Source: DASQFI01 sp963780895 (GTDB lineage: Bacteria; Acidobacteriota; Vicinamibacteria; Vicinamibacterales; SCN-69-37). From it: 64,000 nucleotides of DNA. The notes below the pieces were generated by a model. That model saw only the letters and a list, made by a program, of their open reading frames with translations. It did no database searches and was not told the DNA's origin. Of the stretch, positions 42,870 to 51,099 are shown one piece after another. The DNA lies in the NCBI GenBank assembly GCA_963780895.1, contig CAWAEG010000008.1, forward strand, positions 310,001 through 374,000, written 5' to 3'. Both the position numbers and the translations under genes were made by a program. Numbering within the stretch: the stretch's first letter is position 1; each line of letters opens with the position of its first letter.

Positions 42870-44702
42870 GTGACCAGCCCCGGCATCCAGACCGTCTGGT
42901 CGTTTTGCCGGACCGTCCTCCGCATCACGGGATGGCGGTTCGCAGAGGCGCTGGTGCTCATGGCCAGCCTCGGCCTGACATCGGGCGCATCGATACTTCT
43001 CCTCATCGTTCTCGTTAACGCGTCAGGGCTCGAGGGTGTCCAGCCGGTTCAGGAGCCCTCGCCGCTCTTCGGCTACGTGCTCGCCGTGGTCGGCAATCCT
43101 TCGCTTCCGGTCGCCCTGGCCTCCTTCGTGGCCGTCACGACGCTGCAGGGCTGGCTGTCGTGGCATCAGGCCAGGAGCGTGGTCGCGCTGACCCAGGAGG
43201 TCATGCTCGAGCTGCGACAGCGGCTCTTCACCGCGATCTGCCGGACCGAATGGGCGGTCTTCTCCCGCTATCGGTCGTCGGATTTGATTGAGGGGCTGAT
43301 CGAGAAGATCGACCGGGCCGGACAAGCGACGTACGCGCTCCTGAGTCTGTGCGCGAGCATCGCGACCGCGACGGTGCTCGCCGTGCTGGCACTCAACATC
43401 TCGACGTCGATGACCGCGCTCATCCTCGCGGCCGGTGCCTTGCTCGCCGTCCTGCTGGCCGGCCACCGGCGGAAGGCCGCCCAGGTGGGAGAGGAGCTCT
43501 CCGCGGCTGACCGGTTCATGTATCGCGCCGTCACCGAGTCACTCTCCAGCATGAAGATCGTCCGGAGCTATGGCGCCGAATACGCGCATATCGAGGAGCT
43601 TCGGCGGGCCGGACGGGCGCTGCGCGACGTGCACCTGGGCGTCGCGGCCAGTCCCGTGGCGGTGAAAGTCGCGTTCGACATCGGCGCAGCAGTCATTCTC
43701 AGCGTCGTCGCCTATACGTCGATCCGCGGCGTCGGCCTTGCGCCGGCCGAGCTCTTCGTGCTGCTGGTGCTGTTCCTGCGTTTGGCGCCGCAGCTCTCGT
43801 CGCTCCAGGTCTACTATCAGGCCCTTCTGGCCGACATGCCCGCGTTCATCTCGCTGCAGGATACGGAGGATCACCTGGCTGCGGCCGCACCGGCACCTGA
43901 CCCGGCCATGGTCCGGGACCGGACTCCCTTCAGGCATGACGTGCGGCTGGAACAGGTGACCTTCAGCTACGGGAGCGGCACTGTTCTGGCCGGCCTCGAC
44001 CTCAGAATCCCGGCCGGCGGCATCGTGGCGATCGTTGGCGCGTCCGGAGTGGGGAAGACCACCGCGGCCGATCTCGTCATGGGCCTTTTGCAACCGCAGT
44101 CGGGCCGGGTGATGGTCGATGGCGTCGAGCTCACACCCGACCGCCAGACAGCGTGGCGCGAGCAAATCGGGTACGTCCCCCAGGAGACGTTCCTGTTTCA
44201 CGACACCGTGCGGAACAACCTGCGGTGGGCGGCGCCTCACGTGACCGATCGCGACGTGGCCCTGGCGCTTTCGGCGGCCGCCGCCGACGAGTTCGTGCGA
44301 CGTCTCCCCCTCGGTCTCGACACCCTGGTGGGCGATCGCGGCGTCCTGCTTTCAGGAGGGGAACGGCAGCGACTGGCGCTCGCGCGCGCACTGCTGCGCA
44401 AGCCGCGGCTGCTGATTCTGGACGAAGCCACCAGCTCGCTCGATTCGCAGAACGAGCGCGTGATCCAGGAGGCGACCGAAGGCCTCCGCGGGGATGTCGC
44501 GATCCTGCTCATCGCGCACCGCCTGTCCTCGGTGCGCCAGGCCGATATGATTTACGTCCTCGAGGCGGGCCGGGTCGTGGAAACCGGCAACTGGGATCAG
44601 CTCATGGCGCGTACGGGTGGACGGTTCCGCGCGCTGTGTCTCGCCCAGGGGCTCGACAGTCCGCCGGCGGGCGCTCCCGTCGGCCCGGTTGCGGTGGTGT
44701 AG
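42870..44702 (+). CDS. ABC half-transporter (permease + ATPase), MsbA/PglK-like
   Basis: Homodimeric exporter. The product is 610 aa with a GTG start at 42870. Six helices lie in residues about 15-320. The ATPase domain is about 350-595: Walker A GASGVGKTT near residue 390, Q-loop YVPQETFLFHD, signature LSGGERQRLALARAL, Walker B LLILDEATSSLD and H-loop IAHRLSS are all intact. It could flip lipid-linked oligosaccharide (PglK role), which would replace the missing Wzx. Alternatively it exports the peptide made by the neighbouring minus-strand lasso-type operon. Sequence alone does not decide. Confidence 0.92.
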   Translation: MTSPGIQTVWSFCRTVLRITGWRFAEALVLMASLGLTSGASILLLIVLVNASGLEGVQPVQEPSPLFGYVLAVVGNPSLPVALASFVAVTTLQGWLSWHQARSVVALTQEVMLELRQRLFTAICRTEWAVFSRYRSSDLIEGLIEKIDRAGQATYALLSLCASIATATVLAVLALNISTSMTALILAAGALLAVLLAGHRRKAAQVGEELSAADRFMYRAVTESLSSMKIVRSYGAEYAHIEELRRAGRALRDVHLGVAASPVAVKVAFDIGAAVILSVVAYTSIRGVGLAPAELFVLLVLFLRLAPQLSSLQVYYQALLADMPAFISLQDTEDHLAAAAPAPDPAMVRDRTPFRHDVRLEQVTFSYGSGTVLAGLDLRIPAGGIVAIVGASGVGKTTAADLVMGLLQPQSGRVMVDGVELTPDRQTAWREQIGYVPQETFLFHDTVRNNLRWAAPHVTDRDVALALSAAAADEFVRRLPLGLDTLVGDRGVLLSGGERQRLALARALLRKPRLLILDEATSSLDSQNERVIQEATEGLRGDVAILLIAHRLSSVRQADMIYVLEAGRVVETGNWDQLMARTGGRFRALCLAQGLDSPPAGAPVGPVAVV

Positions 44703-44706
44703 GCCT

Positions 44707-45042
44707 ATGTCCTCGGACCGCCGACGCTCGCCTCGTATCGAGATCCTGGGCCGGCTGCACGGTCACTCGGTTTCTCTCGACGTGCCGGTGGTCGTCAAGG
44801 AGATCAGCCTGGGCGGGATGGCTCTCGAAACCAGCTTCCCGTTTCCCATCGGCGCGGTGCACGAGTTCCGGCTGACGCTCGGCGACGGAGCGCAGGTCCA
44901 CCTGAACGGGCGTGTCATGCACAGCCGCAACATCAGCGCGCCCGGCGGCGCATCGACCTTCGTCACCGGCATTCAGTTCGTCGACGACGAACCGACGAAT
45001 GCGGATCTCGGGGTCGAGGATCTCATCGACAAGTTGAAATAG
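44707..45042 (+). CDS. PilZ-domain protein
   Basis: Small single-domain protein. The product is 111 aa from ATG 44707, 4 bp after the ABC transporter stop. The N-terminal arginine motif RRRSPR (residues 5-10) and the second binding motif VKEISLGGMALE (near 30-41) match the cyclic-di-GMP-binding PilZ layout, though Glu replaces the usual Asp/Asn of D/N-x-S-x2-G. It probably confers c-di-GMP control on glycan synthesis or export. A terminator-like hairpin begins two bases after its stop. Confidence 0.85.
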   Translation: MSSDRRRSPRIEILGRLHGHSVSLDVPVVVKEISLGGMALETSFPFPIGAVHEFRLTLGDGAQVHLNGRVMHSRNISAPGGASTFVTGIQFVDDEPTNADLGVEDLIDKLK

Positions 45043-45043
45043 A

Positions 45044-45091
45044 GACCTTGGGTTTCGTTTCATGGGCGTCGCAACAACGAAACCCGAGGTC
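45044..45091 (+). terminator. Hairpin of the GACCTCGGGT family, copy 1
   Basis: GACCTTGGGTTTCGTT (45044-45059) pairs with AACGAAACCCGAGGTC (45076-45091) with one mismatch. The start codon of the next gene (45062) lies in the 16-nt loop. Confidence 0.6.
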
Positions 45092-46462
45092 CTCGTCTTC
45101 ATCGCAGGCCTCTGCCTGGTCACCCAGCTCGTCAGCGCGACCTACCTCGTCTCGAATCCCACCAGCCCAAACGCCGCAGCGGTCCTCGCAAGCTCGATCG
45201 TCGAACGCGGCGAGTTCGCCGTCCGCGCGTGGCCGCGAACGGCGAAGACGCCGACCGGCGCAGAAGAGCCGCTGCGCGCCTACCATCTCCCGGCCGAGCC
45301 GCTCTACCTCGCGGCCGGGTTTCGATTCCTTCCACCCACGCTGAGCACGTACCTGCACGTTCCGGTCACGGTTTTATTCGTGACTGCCGTCGCCGCGGTC
45401 GGTGTGTGGGTTGGAGGACGGGTGGTCGGACTTCTCGCGGGTGCGCTCGCGACATTCGACCCGTTCGTTGTCGTCCACGGTCCGGTGTGGGACGACGCAT
45501 TTCTGGGAGCGGCGCTCGAGTGGACGATCGTTGCGGTGCTCGTTCGCAGGCTGGCCAGCGCCGGTCGGAGCCGGCTGAATTCGAGCCAGATGCTGGGCGT
45601 GGCGAGCCTGATCGCGGCCGCGGCCGCGACAGCCGCGCTGACGAGAAGCTCGTCGCAGGTGGTGATAGGCCTGGTTGCGATCGTGGTGATTGCCGGTCGC
45701 ACCTTTCGACCGATCCGGACGTACGGCTGGGCGGCGATCGCCGGTCTCGCGTTGGCGCTGGCTGTCTGGGGTGTACGCAATCAGGCCGTCCTCGGTGAGT
45801 TCTTCGTCGGATCGAGCCACGACGGGATCACGCTCTTCGAATCGAACTACGCGACCGCGCGCCCCTCGATGTTGCGGACGGGCGTCGCGGAACGCTACGA
45901 GCTCGAGGATCTCGGGACACATTTTCACGCGGTGGCGTCGATGACCGAGCTCGACGCGAATCGATACTTCACGCGGCAAGCCGTGGCGTACGCCGCGGGT
46001 CAGCCCGCCGACGTCCTCGCCACCGCCGTCCTGAAGCTCTTCGCGAGCCTGACCGGCGTCAACCTCGGCCAGCAGGTCGCCACGCGTCGCAACCTCGTCG
46101 CACTGATCTCGAACGTGGGGCTGTTGCTCGCCGGAGTTCTTGGCTGGCTGTGGTTGTCGCGAGACCGCGCGCGCCGAGAAGTCGTCCTGCTGTGTTACGT
46201 GGGCGCGATCGTGACGATCGCCACCTGCCTCGGCCTTCTGGCCGGACCGGTGGGACTGAGGTATCGCATCAGCGCGGCGCCGCTTCTCTATCTCGGCGCG
46301 GCTGTCGCGTTCGTGAGGTTAAGGAGCAGCCGATCGAGAGCGTTTCTGAGAAGCATGTCGCACGCTGCTGGCCTCAGCCTGCTACACGCTTCTCGAAAAC
46401 GCTTTAGGTCTCGGTCCGGCTTCGCCGCCGGACCACCGCGCACGGCCAGCCGTCGTGATTGA
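45062..46462 (+). CDS. Polytopic membrane protein, glycosyltransferase-39-like
   Basis: The product is 466 aa with about ten hydrophobic segments. The layout is of C-lipid-dependent glycosyltransferases: a first helix VLVFIAGLCLVTQLVSATYL, an extracytoplasmic loop with acidic/aromatic residues (WPRTAKTP, YHLPAEPLYLAA), then repeated helices containing the FDPFVVVHGPVWDD loop. No intact GT39 N-terminal Asp-Asp was found with certainty, so this is a resemblance. The ATG sits in the loop of a hairpin. The last 20 codons run through a second hairpin and overlap the convergent methyltransferase stop by 59 bp, so the true C-terminus may be shorter or altered by an indel. Confidence 0.65.
   Translation: MGVATTKPEVLVFIAGLCLVTQLVSATYLVSNPTSPNAAAVLASSIVERGEFAVRAWPRTAKTPTGAEEPLRAYHLPAEPLYLAAGFRFLPPTLSTYLHVPVTVLFVTAVAAVGVWVGGRVVGLLAGALATFDPFVVVHGPVWDDAFLGAALEWTIVAVLVRRLASAGRSRLNSSQMLGVASLIAAAAATAALTRSSSQVVIGLVAIVVIAGRTFRPIRTYGWAAIAGLALALAVWGVRNQAVLGEFFVGSSHDGITLFESNYATARPSMLRTGVAERYELEDLGTHFHAVASMTELDANRYFTRQAVAYAAGQPADVLATAVLKLFASLTGVNLGQQVATRRNLVALISNVGLLLAGVLGWLWLSRDRARREVVLLCYVGAIVTIATCLGLLAGPVGLRYRISAAPLLYLGAAVAFVRLRSSRSRAFLRSMSHAAGLSLLHASRKRFRSRSGFAAGPPRTASRRD
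46339..46403. terminator. Bidirectional hairpin between convergent operons, copy 2 of the family
   Basis: The 46339 arm and the arm ending at 46403 pair over about 29 nt with several mismatches (AGCGTTTCTGAGAAGC against GCTTCTCGAAAACGCT plus an inner stem). On the minus strand it starts right at the methyltransferase stop and reads GACCTAAAGCGTTTTCGAG, resembling the other two family members. Confidence 0.55.
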
Positions 46463-47207
46463 TCTCGGTGACGTCGAGGCCCGCCTCGCCGATGAGATTT
46501 CGAAGCTCCGCCTCGTTGAACTGCCGGAAGAATCCCACCTGCATGGCGAATGACTCGCGCCGCGAGCTCGACGCCGTCCGCTCTTCCATGTACGAGAAGT
46601 AACTGAGAAAGATCGGTCCCGCCGTGAGCGCGCTCATCTGGCGGAGGGAGTCGACCCGCTCGGCGTCGGATCGAATGTGCGAGAAGCTCGCCCAGCCGAA
46701 CATCGCGGCGTCAAACGGCTGCCGCCGCCGGAGATCGACCTGGTTGAGAGAACTGTTGACCGATCGCAGCACCGGTAAGTCCTGGTAGCGGCCCAGCAGT
46801 ACTTCAATCGAGTCAGCCTTGCCGTTGAGCGACCTGTCGAGAGCGCGCGCGAGGCGCTCCACGGGTTCGAACGCCACCAGGCGGTAGCCGCGCGCTTCGA
46901 GCGCAAACGCCTCACGACCACCACCGACGCCCCCAATCAGCACCGTGGCCGGTGGTTTCGGAAAGTGCGCGTCGATGACGCGGTGCTCCCAGGGAAACAA
47001 CTCCGTCCTGAATGCCGGCGAGCCGGGCTGGTACGCGCGCTGGCCGCCGTAGGTGACGTCGTTGAACGCGCTGTAGAACGCGTCCGTGCCGTGGCGCAGG
47101 ATGAGGCGGCTGCGCAGGACGTCGAACTTGCCGTACAGCCGGTCGACCAACCTCGTCGCCCACACCGTCCCGGCCGCCAGCCGCGTCAGGCGAGAGGGCT
47201 TGCTCAC
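46404..47207 (-). CDS. SAM-dependent methyltransferase at the end of the lasso-type operon
   Basis: The product is 267 aa. GTG at 47207 overlaps the B2 stop (GTGA at 47207-47204), so it is coupled to the RiPP genes. Class I methyltransferase signature VLIGGVGGGREAFALEARG (motif I, SAM loop) with the acidic ribose-binding residue in LVAFEPVERL, then FDAAMFGWASFSHI as motif IV. It could methylate the peptide product or a sugar; substrate unknown. Methyltransferases are known tailoring enzymes of some lasso peptides, so a tailoring role is a reasonable inference. Confidence 0.82.
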   Translation of the reverse strand: MSKPSRLTRLAAGTVWATRLVDRLYGKFDVLRSRLILRHGTDAFYSAFNDVTYGGQRAYQPGSPAFRTELFPWEHRVIDAHFPKPPATVLIGGVGGGREAFALEARGYRLVAFEPVERLARALDRSLNGKADSIEVLLGRYQDLPVLRSVNSSLNQVDLRRRQPFDAAMFGWASFSHIRSDAERVDSLRQMSALTAGPIFLSYFSYMEERTASSSRRESFAMQVGFFRQFNEAELRNLIGEAGLDVTEINHDGWPCAVVRRRSRTET

Positions 47208-47704
47208 GACATCCCCTGCGCGTCTGTCGCGTTGCCGGAAATTCGTTCGAGCTGGCCGTAGGGTCCAAAGCCGAACGCCGCCACGCACGTGTTCACTTCA
47301 TCGGGCTCGAAGGCAACGGCGCCCTGTGTCATGACCCACGCGTGTCCCTGGGTCCGCTGCGCCGTCTGCCGGAATCCGACCATCAGCGTGGGATCGGCGC
47401 CGAGACGCGACAGCTCGCGGTACAAGAGCAGGCTGCGCTGCAGGCAATCCCGATCGCCGAGGTGGACGAGGCCCTGCGTTCGCCAGACTCGCGCGACCGC
47501 CCGCCGGACGGCATCCGGATCGTTCGGTCGTGTCGGCGCGCGCCAGGCCCAGCGCGCAAGCGTCTGGACGGGCACGACGTGTTTCAGCGCCCCAAGCGCG
47601 AGATACAGCGGCAGGAGCCGGCCAACGGCCCACGCGTTGCCGCACCATCGAGCAGCAGCAGACTCGCTATCCTCGCGCGGGCGCCGGATCGAGCCGCTGG
47701 TCAT
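47204..47704 (-). CDS. Lasso peptide B2-type leader protease (transglutaminase-like)
   Basis: Cysteine protease that removes the leader peptide in lasso peptide maturation. The product is 166 aa, the usual B2 length. The conserved catalytic Cys is at residue 87 in GDRDCLQRSLLLYREL, His at 121 in QGHAWV, and an Asp at 135 completes a possible triad; the R-S-L-x-L-x3-L spacing after Cys is characteristic. ATG 47704 overlaps the stop of the HPr-kinase-like gene (ATGA). With the separate PqqD-like B1 upstream, this makes the split B1/B2 arrangement of proteobacterial and related lasso clusters. Confidence 0.9.
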   Translation of the reverse strand: MTSGSIRRPREDSESAAARWCGNAWAVGRLLPLYLALGALKHVVPVQTLARWAWRAPTRPNDPDAVRRAVARVWRTQGLVHLGDRDCLQRSLLLYRELSRLGADPTLMVGFRQTAQRTQGHAWVMTQGAVAFEPDEVNTCVAAFGFGPYGQLERISGNATDAQGMS

Positions 47705-48549
47705 GGAACTGCGGGAGCGAACGGAACGGCAGCTGCGACGCCAGTCGTCGAGGCGAAGGCGCTCACGGCATCGACGACGTCGGCGAGCCGGGTGAAGCTG
47801 GGGTGATAGCTCAGGCTGAAGACGGGAACCGCCGCGGCGATCGCCATGTAGTCCTCGACGAATCGCCGGGCATCCTGCGACGTTCCCGGGTCGAAGCAGT
47901 GGGCGTGGGTGACCAACGCGCCGAACACGGCCGTCGGGTCAACCCGCTCCATGCCAGCGGCATCAGGTCGCCGGGCGTCCTGCCGGAGCACGAAGATGAT
48001 CTTCAGAGGAAGGGGAGCGCCACCCGCAGGGTTCACGGCCGACAGCGCCGGCTCCCCGAAGTGATTGGCTGCGGCCTCACGAAGCCTCGGCGCGAACGGC
48101 AGCGAATGCGCGAAAACACCGTCGCGTCCCACCCGCACGACGAGGCCATCGTCGGCGATCTGGCGGTAGCCGGCGCGACCGAGGGCGAACGCCAGTGTCG
48201 ATTTGCCCGCGCCGGAGACACCACAGAACGCGGCGACTCCATCCTCAGCGGCGATCGCGGACGCGTGCAGCGCCTGCCAGCCCATGGCCTGCAGGATGGC
48301 GGGTTGAAGCGTCCGCGTGAAGCGATCGGCAATCCCGGCGCGCGTGATGCCAGGCTCGGGCCACGCGTGCACGACCGTGGAACAGGCGTCGAACGCAAAC
48401 ACCCCGAGGCCGGGGCATTCGATCCAGCGACGCCGGGCGCCGACGAAGCCGCGCGCGCACACGCGCCCGTCCTCGTCGCGCCAGGTATTGACCTCCCGTC
48501 CGCTCGACGGATCGGGAGGGCGGCCCTCTCCGAACGTCAGGTTGAGCAT
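47701..48549 (-). CDS. HPr-kinase-like protein of the lasso-type cluster
   Basis: The product is 282 aa. P-loop GVSGAGKST at residues 110-118, and the following QIADDGLVV (Asp133/134) matches the HprK catalytic-acidic/magnesium motif, giving a C-terminal HprK fold. The N-terminal about 85 residues are a variable domain without HprK features. Such truncated HprK homologs sit in a subset of lasso peptide clusters (for example paeninodin-type), where they phosphorylate the precursor. The candidate precursor here does not end in Ser, so its target residue would differ. Ten bases separate it from the precursor gene. Confidence 0.86.
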   Translation of the reverse strand: MLNLTFGEGRPPDPSSGREVNTWRDEDGRVCARGFVGARRRWIECPGLGVFAFDACSTVVHAWPEPGITRAGIADRFTRTLQPAILQAMGWQALHASAIAAEDGVAAFCGVSGAGKSTLAFALGRAGYRQIADDGLVVRVGRDGVFAHSLPFAPRLREAAANHFGEPALSAVNPAGGAPLPLKIIFVLRQDARRPDAAGMERVDPTAVFGALVTHAHCFDPGTSQDARRFVEDYMAIAAAVPVFSLSYHPSFTRLADVVDAVSAFASTTGVAAAVPFAPAVP

Positions 48550-48559
48550 TCGTGCCGCG

Positions 48560-48736
48560 CTAGCCGCCGTCCTGCGCCGGCACCTTGCGATCTTCGCCGG
48601 GGTCCTTGGGCGACGGGCTCATCTTGCCCATCCCTCCCTGCAACAGTTCGCCGATGGTACCGATCTCTTTCCCCGACGGCGGCTCGTAGGTCCGCCGCGG
48701 TTTCTTGGCGACCGGCTCTTTGTCTGACACGGGCAT
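48560..48736 (-). CDS. Candidate lasso-type precursor peptide (58 aa)
   Basis: Short gene, well placed between cyclase and kinase. ATG 48736 is preceded by the strong ribosome site AAAGGA 9 bp upstream, the best in this operon. The leader carries KKPRRTYEPP (Tyr17, Pro20) and Gly26, fitting the Y-x2-P-x5-G part of the lasso leader motif recognised by the B1/RRE protein; the usual Thr at the penultimate leader position appears as Leu32. From residue 34 the sequence becomes Gly-rich, then Ser/Pro/Lys and Asp/Glu-rich. Gly37 and Asp45 are nine apart, which would permit a 9-residue ring, but Gly34/Gly35 starts would not give an Asp or Glu at 7-9. The stop is TAG at 48562-48560. Confidence 0.75.
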   Translation of the reverse strand: MPVSDKEPVAKKPRRTYEPPSGKEIGTIGELLQGGMGKMSPSPKDPGEDRKVPAQDGG

Positions 48737-48758
48737 GATTGGCGTCCTTTCCTGGGCG

Positions 48759-50590
48759 TCAGTCTACGAACATCGAACCCACGTTTCCAGATTCAGCAAG
48801 TCCCACACGCGGTGCAGCTTCTTCGGATCGCGGGCGATCGTCTCGTCCGACGAACGCACGCGCCGCGGCCGGCGCGACGACACCGAGCTCGGCCAGCGCC
48901 GGAAAGCCGCCCAGCGTATCGACCAGCGCCGGCCCTCTGCCGCGAGCATCTGCTGATAGAACGGGAGTCGCGGCCGCCTTCCGCTGGCGATCGAATCCCA
49001 GCGACGGAAAACGCTGCGCGAGAGTCGGCCGCACCAGACCCTTGGAGCGCCCGCCCCGATCGAGGAGCGCGGGTGGCGTTCGGATCAGCATGTCCACGAG
49101 ATCGGTGTCCCAGTACGGATGCAGGAACCGCACGCCAACCCGGCGTCCGAACTCGAATCGCTCTTCGAGCTCCATCGTGAGCAACGGATGTTCGAGGCCC
49201 GAACGAATGTCGCGCAGGTAGAAGCCGTTCGCCGGATCGGCACAGACGAGGCTGCCGCCCGACCGGCGCTTCAACTCTCCTTGGAGTTCACTGTCGGGGG
49301 CGACCCAAGGCGGATCGCGGCGCACCGCACGCGTCTGACGGCGCCGTTCCCAGGCATCCGGCGCAAGCCGCGAGAGCGCTTGCCCGGCAAGCGGGCCTCA
49401 GCCCGTACTTCCAGACGACGGAGCGCATCAACACGAAGGGCGAGGATCGATACGATCGCCACCAGGCCGATACGAAGTTCCGATACCCGGCGACGTCGCC
49501 CGCGCGGATCAGATCGGCCGCGAAGTACGCCGAGACGGTCAGCCACTCGTCGCCGCCGCTGCCGGTGAGAATCGTCTCGACGCCGTCGGCATGGCCGCGT
49601 CTGGCCAGTGTCTGATACGCGGGGCTCCACGAGCTGTTCACCGGCGCGCTCGCTCCCTCGTTCATCGCCAACGCCCGCGCGAACAAGCCCTCGGGCGCGA
49701 CGGCGTCCAGAAAGTCAATCATGTGGTGGCGAAGGCCGAGCGCCTTCGCCACCGCGGTCTGCACCGGGCGCTCGTCGCAGTCCGGGTGGGGGAACCCGAG
49801 CGACAGCGCGATCGGATCGGGAGCACGCGAGCTGCCGCGCCCGATCGGCCGCGACAGCCGCGATGCTGATCGAGTCGAGCCCGCCGCTGAGAAAGATGCC
49901 TGTCCGACCCGACTTCAGGCAGCGATCGACCGCCTGGTCGAGAAGCGCGCTGAACTGATCGACGTCGGCCTCGTCGAGCCAGTCCATCGGGCGGTCGTCC
50001 GGAATCGGGTTCCAGTACTTGGCCGTCTCGAACCGCCCGTTGCCGGCGAGCACGAACGATCCGGCGCGCACCCGACAGACGCTTTCATAAAACGTCTCCT
50101 GCGGATCCGGCCAGCGGTAGCACAGGTGATCTGCCAGCGCCGCGCGATTCAGGCGCTTCGACACCCCCGCGCGCGCACATAGCGTCGCGGGCGAGCTGGC
50201 AAAGACCAGCTCGTGACCGGTCGACGCGTAGAACAGCGGGTGCAGGCCCAGCGCGTCGCGCGCGACCATCGCCCGGCCCGCGGACCGATCGGCCACGGCC
50301 ACGACGAAACAGCCGCGCAGCTTGCCGAGAGCATCGTCACGCCAACGTTCGCAGGCCGCGAGCACGAGCTCGCCTTCCGGCGAGTTCCGCGGCAGGCCGA
50401 GTGTGGAGGCCAGCGCGTCCTGATCGAACAGCAGGCCGTGAAAGACCGCCTGAAGCGGCCCGCGCTCGGCGATCGGCAGATCGGGCGAGATCAGGCAGCC
50501 GCGATCGAGCGTCACGCGCAGCAGCCAGTCCGATGACGCCGTCGCGGGCGCTGGCCCATCGGCCACGGCAGTCGCCGTCCGGCTCGTCAT
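48759..50590 (-). CDS. Asparagine-synthetase-like lasso cyclase, two +1 frameshifts
   Basis: ATP-dependent macrolactam synthetase homolog. ATG 50590 overlaps the B1 stop (TGATG). The N-terminal glutaminase-like domain lacks an N-terminal Cys, as expected for lasso C proteins, which take their amine from the peptide. The PP-loop FLSGGLDSISIAAV is intact near residue 240. The frame then shifts +1 near 49800-49860 and continues FPHPDCDERPVQTAVAKALG and GSGGDEWLTVS. It shifts +1 again near 49330-49400, continuing GFYLRDIRSGLEHPLLTMEL to TGA 48761-48759. About 609 aa if repaired. Whether the indels are real decides if this cluster is functional. Confidence 0.87.
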
Positions 50591-50868
50591 CACTGAATGA
50601 GTTCCTCGTCTCGAAGCCACGCGATGAGCTCCGTCACATCGCCGGCCACGCCTTCCGGGTGCATGTCGTATTCGTCGGCCAGCGTCTGGACCATCCGGTC
50701 GAACGACACACCTTCACCAATGAGGTCCCAGACACGGGCGCCCGTGTGATTGAGCTCGAACACGCGGTTGGTCGGAAGATGGACGAGGACGGCCCCCTCA
50801 CCGAGATGTCGCGCGATGACGTCCGGATGGGGCCGAATGGGCGTGGCTGGAGAAGGGGCGCGCTCCAT
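50590..50868 (-). CDS. PqqD-like RiPP recognition element (lasso B1)
   Basis: Leader-binding winged-helix protein. The product is 92 aa from ATG 50868; the frame is open to 50925 but there is no better start. The PqqD pattern is clear: GAVLVHLPTNRVFELNHTGARVWDLI (residues 25-50), then FDRMVQTLADEY and VAGDVTELIAWLRDEELI. It would bind the precursor leader and present it to the B2 protease and the cyclase. First gene of the operon, with a promoter about 90 bp upstream. Confidence 0.9.
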   Translation of the reverse strand: MERAPSPATPIRPHPDVIARHLGEGAVLVHLPTNRVFELNHTGARVWDLIGEGVSFDRMVQTLADEYDMHPEGVAGDVTELIAWLRDEELIQ

Positions 50869-50955
50869 GCTGAGCTGTGCGGGTTTAGCATTCCCTTGTC
50901 GTGGGGACCGGCGGCGCCACAACACTTAAGGTCGAGAATTCGCCGAGAATGATCG

Positions 50956-50984
50956 AGCTTAAGGGCGCCTTTCCGGCATGTCAA
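50956..50984 (-). promoter_or_regulatory. Promoter of the lasso-type operon
   Basis: On the minus strand TTGACA (50984-50979, perfect), 17-bp spacer, TAAGCT (50961-50956, 3/6). Transcription would start near 50949, giving an 80-nt leader before the B1 start at 50868. Confidence 0.55.
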
Positions 50985-51099
50985 TCAGGTGTGTCCCTCC
51001 CCAAGTCCCGGCTGTCGCCATCGTGATACAGGCCGCGTGCCAGGCTCAGGAGGGGATTTCATGCCCTCCATGCAAGCCTGCGGATCGGCGGCCCGAACA

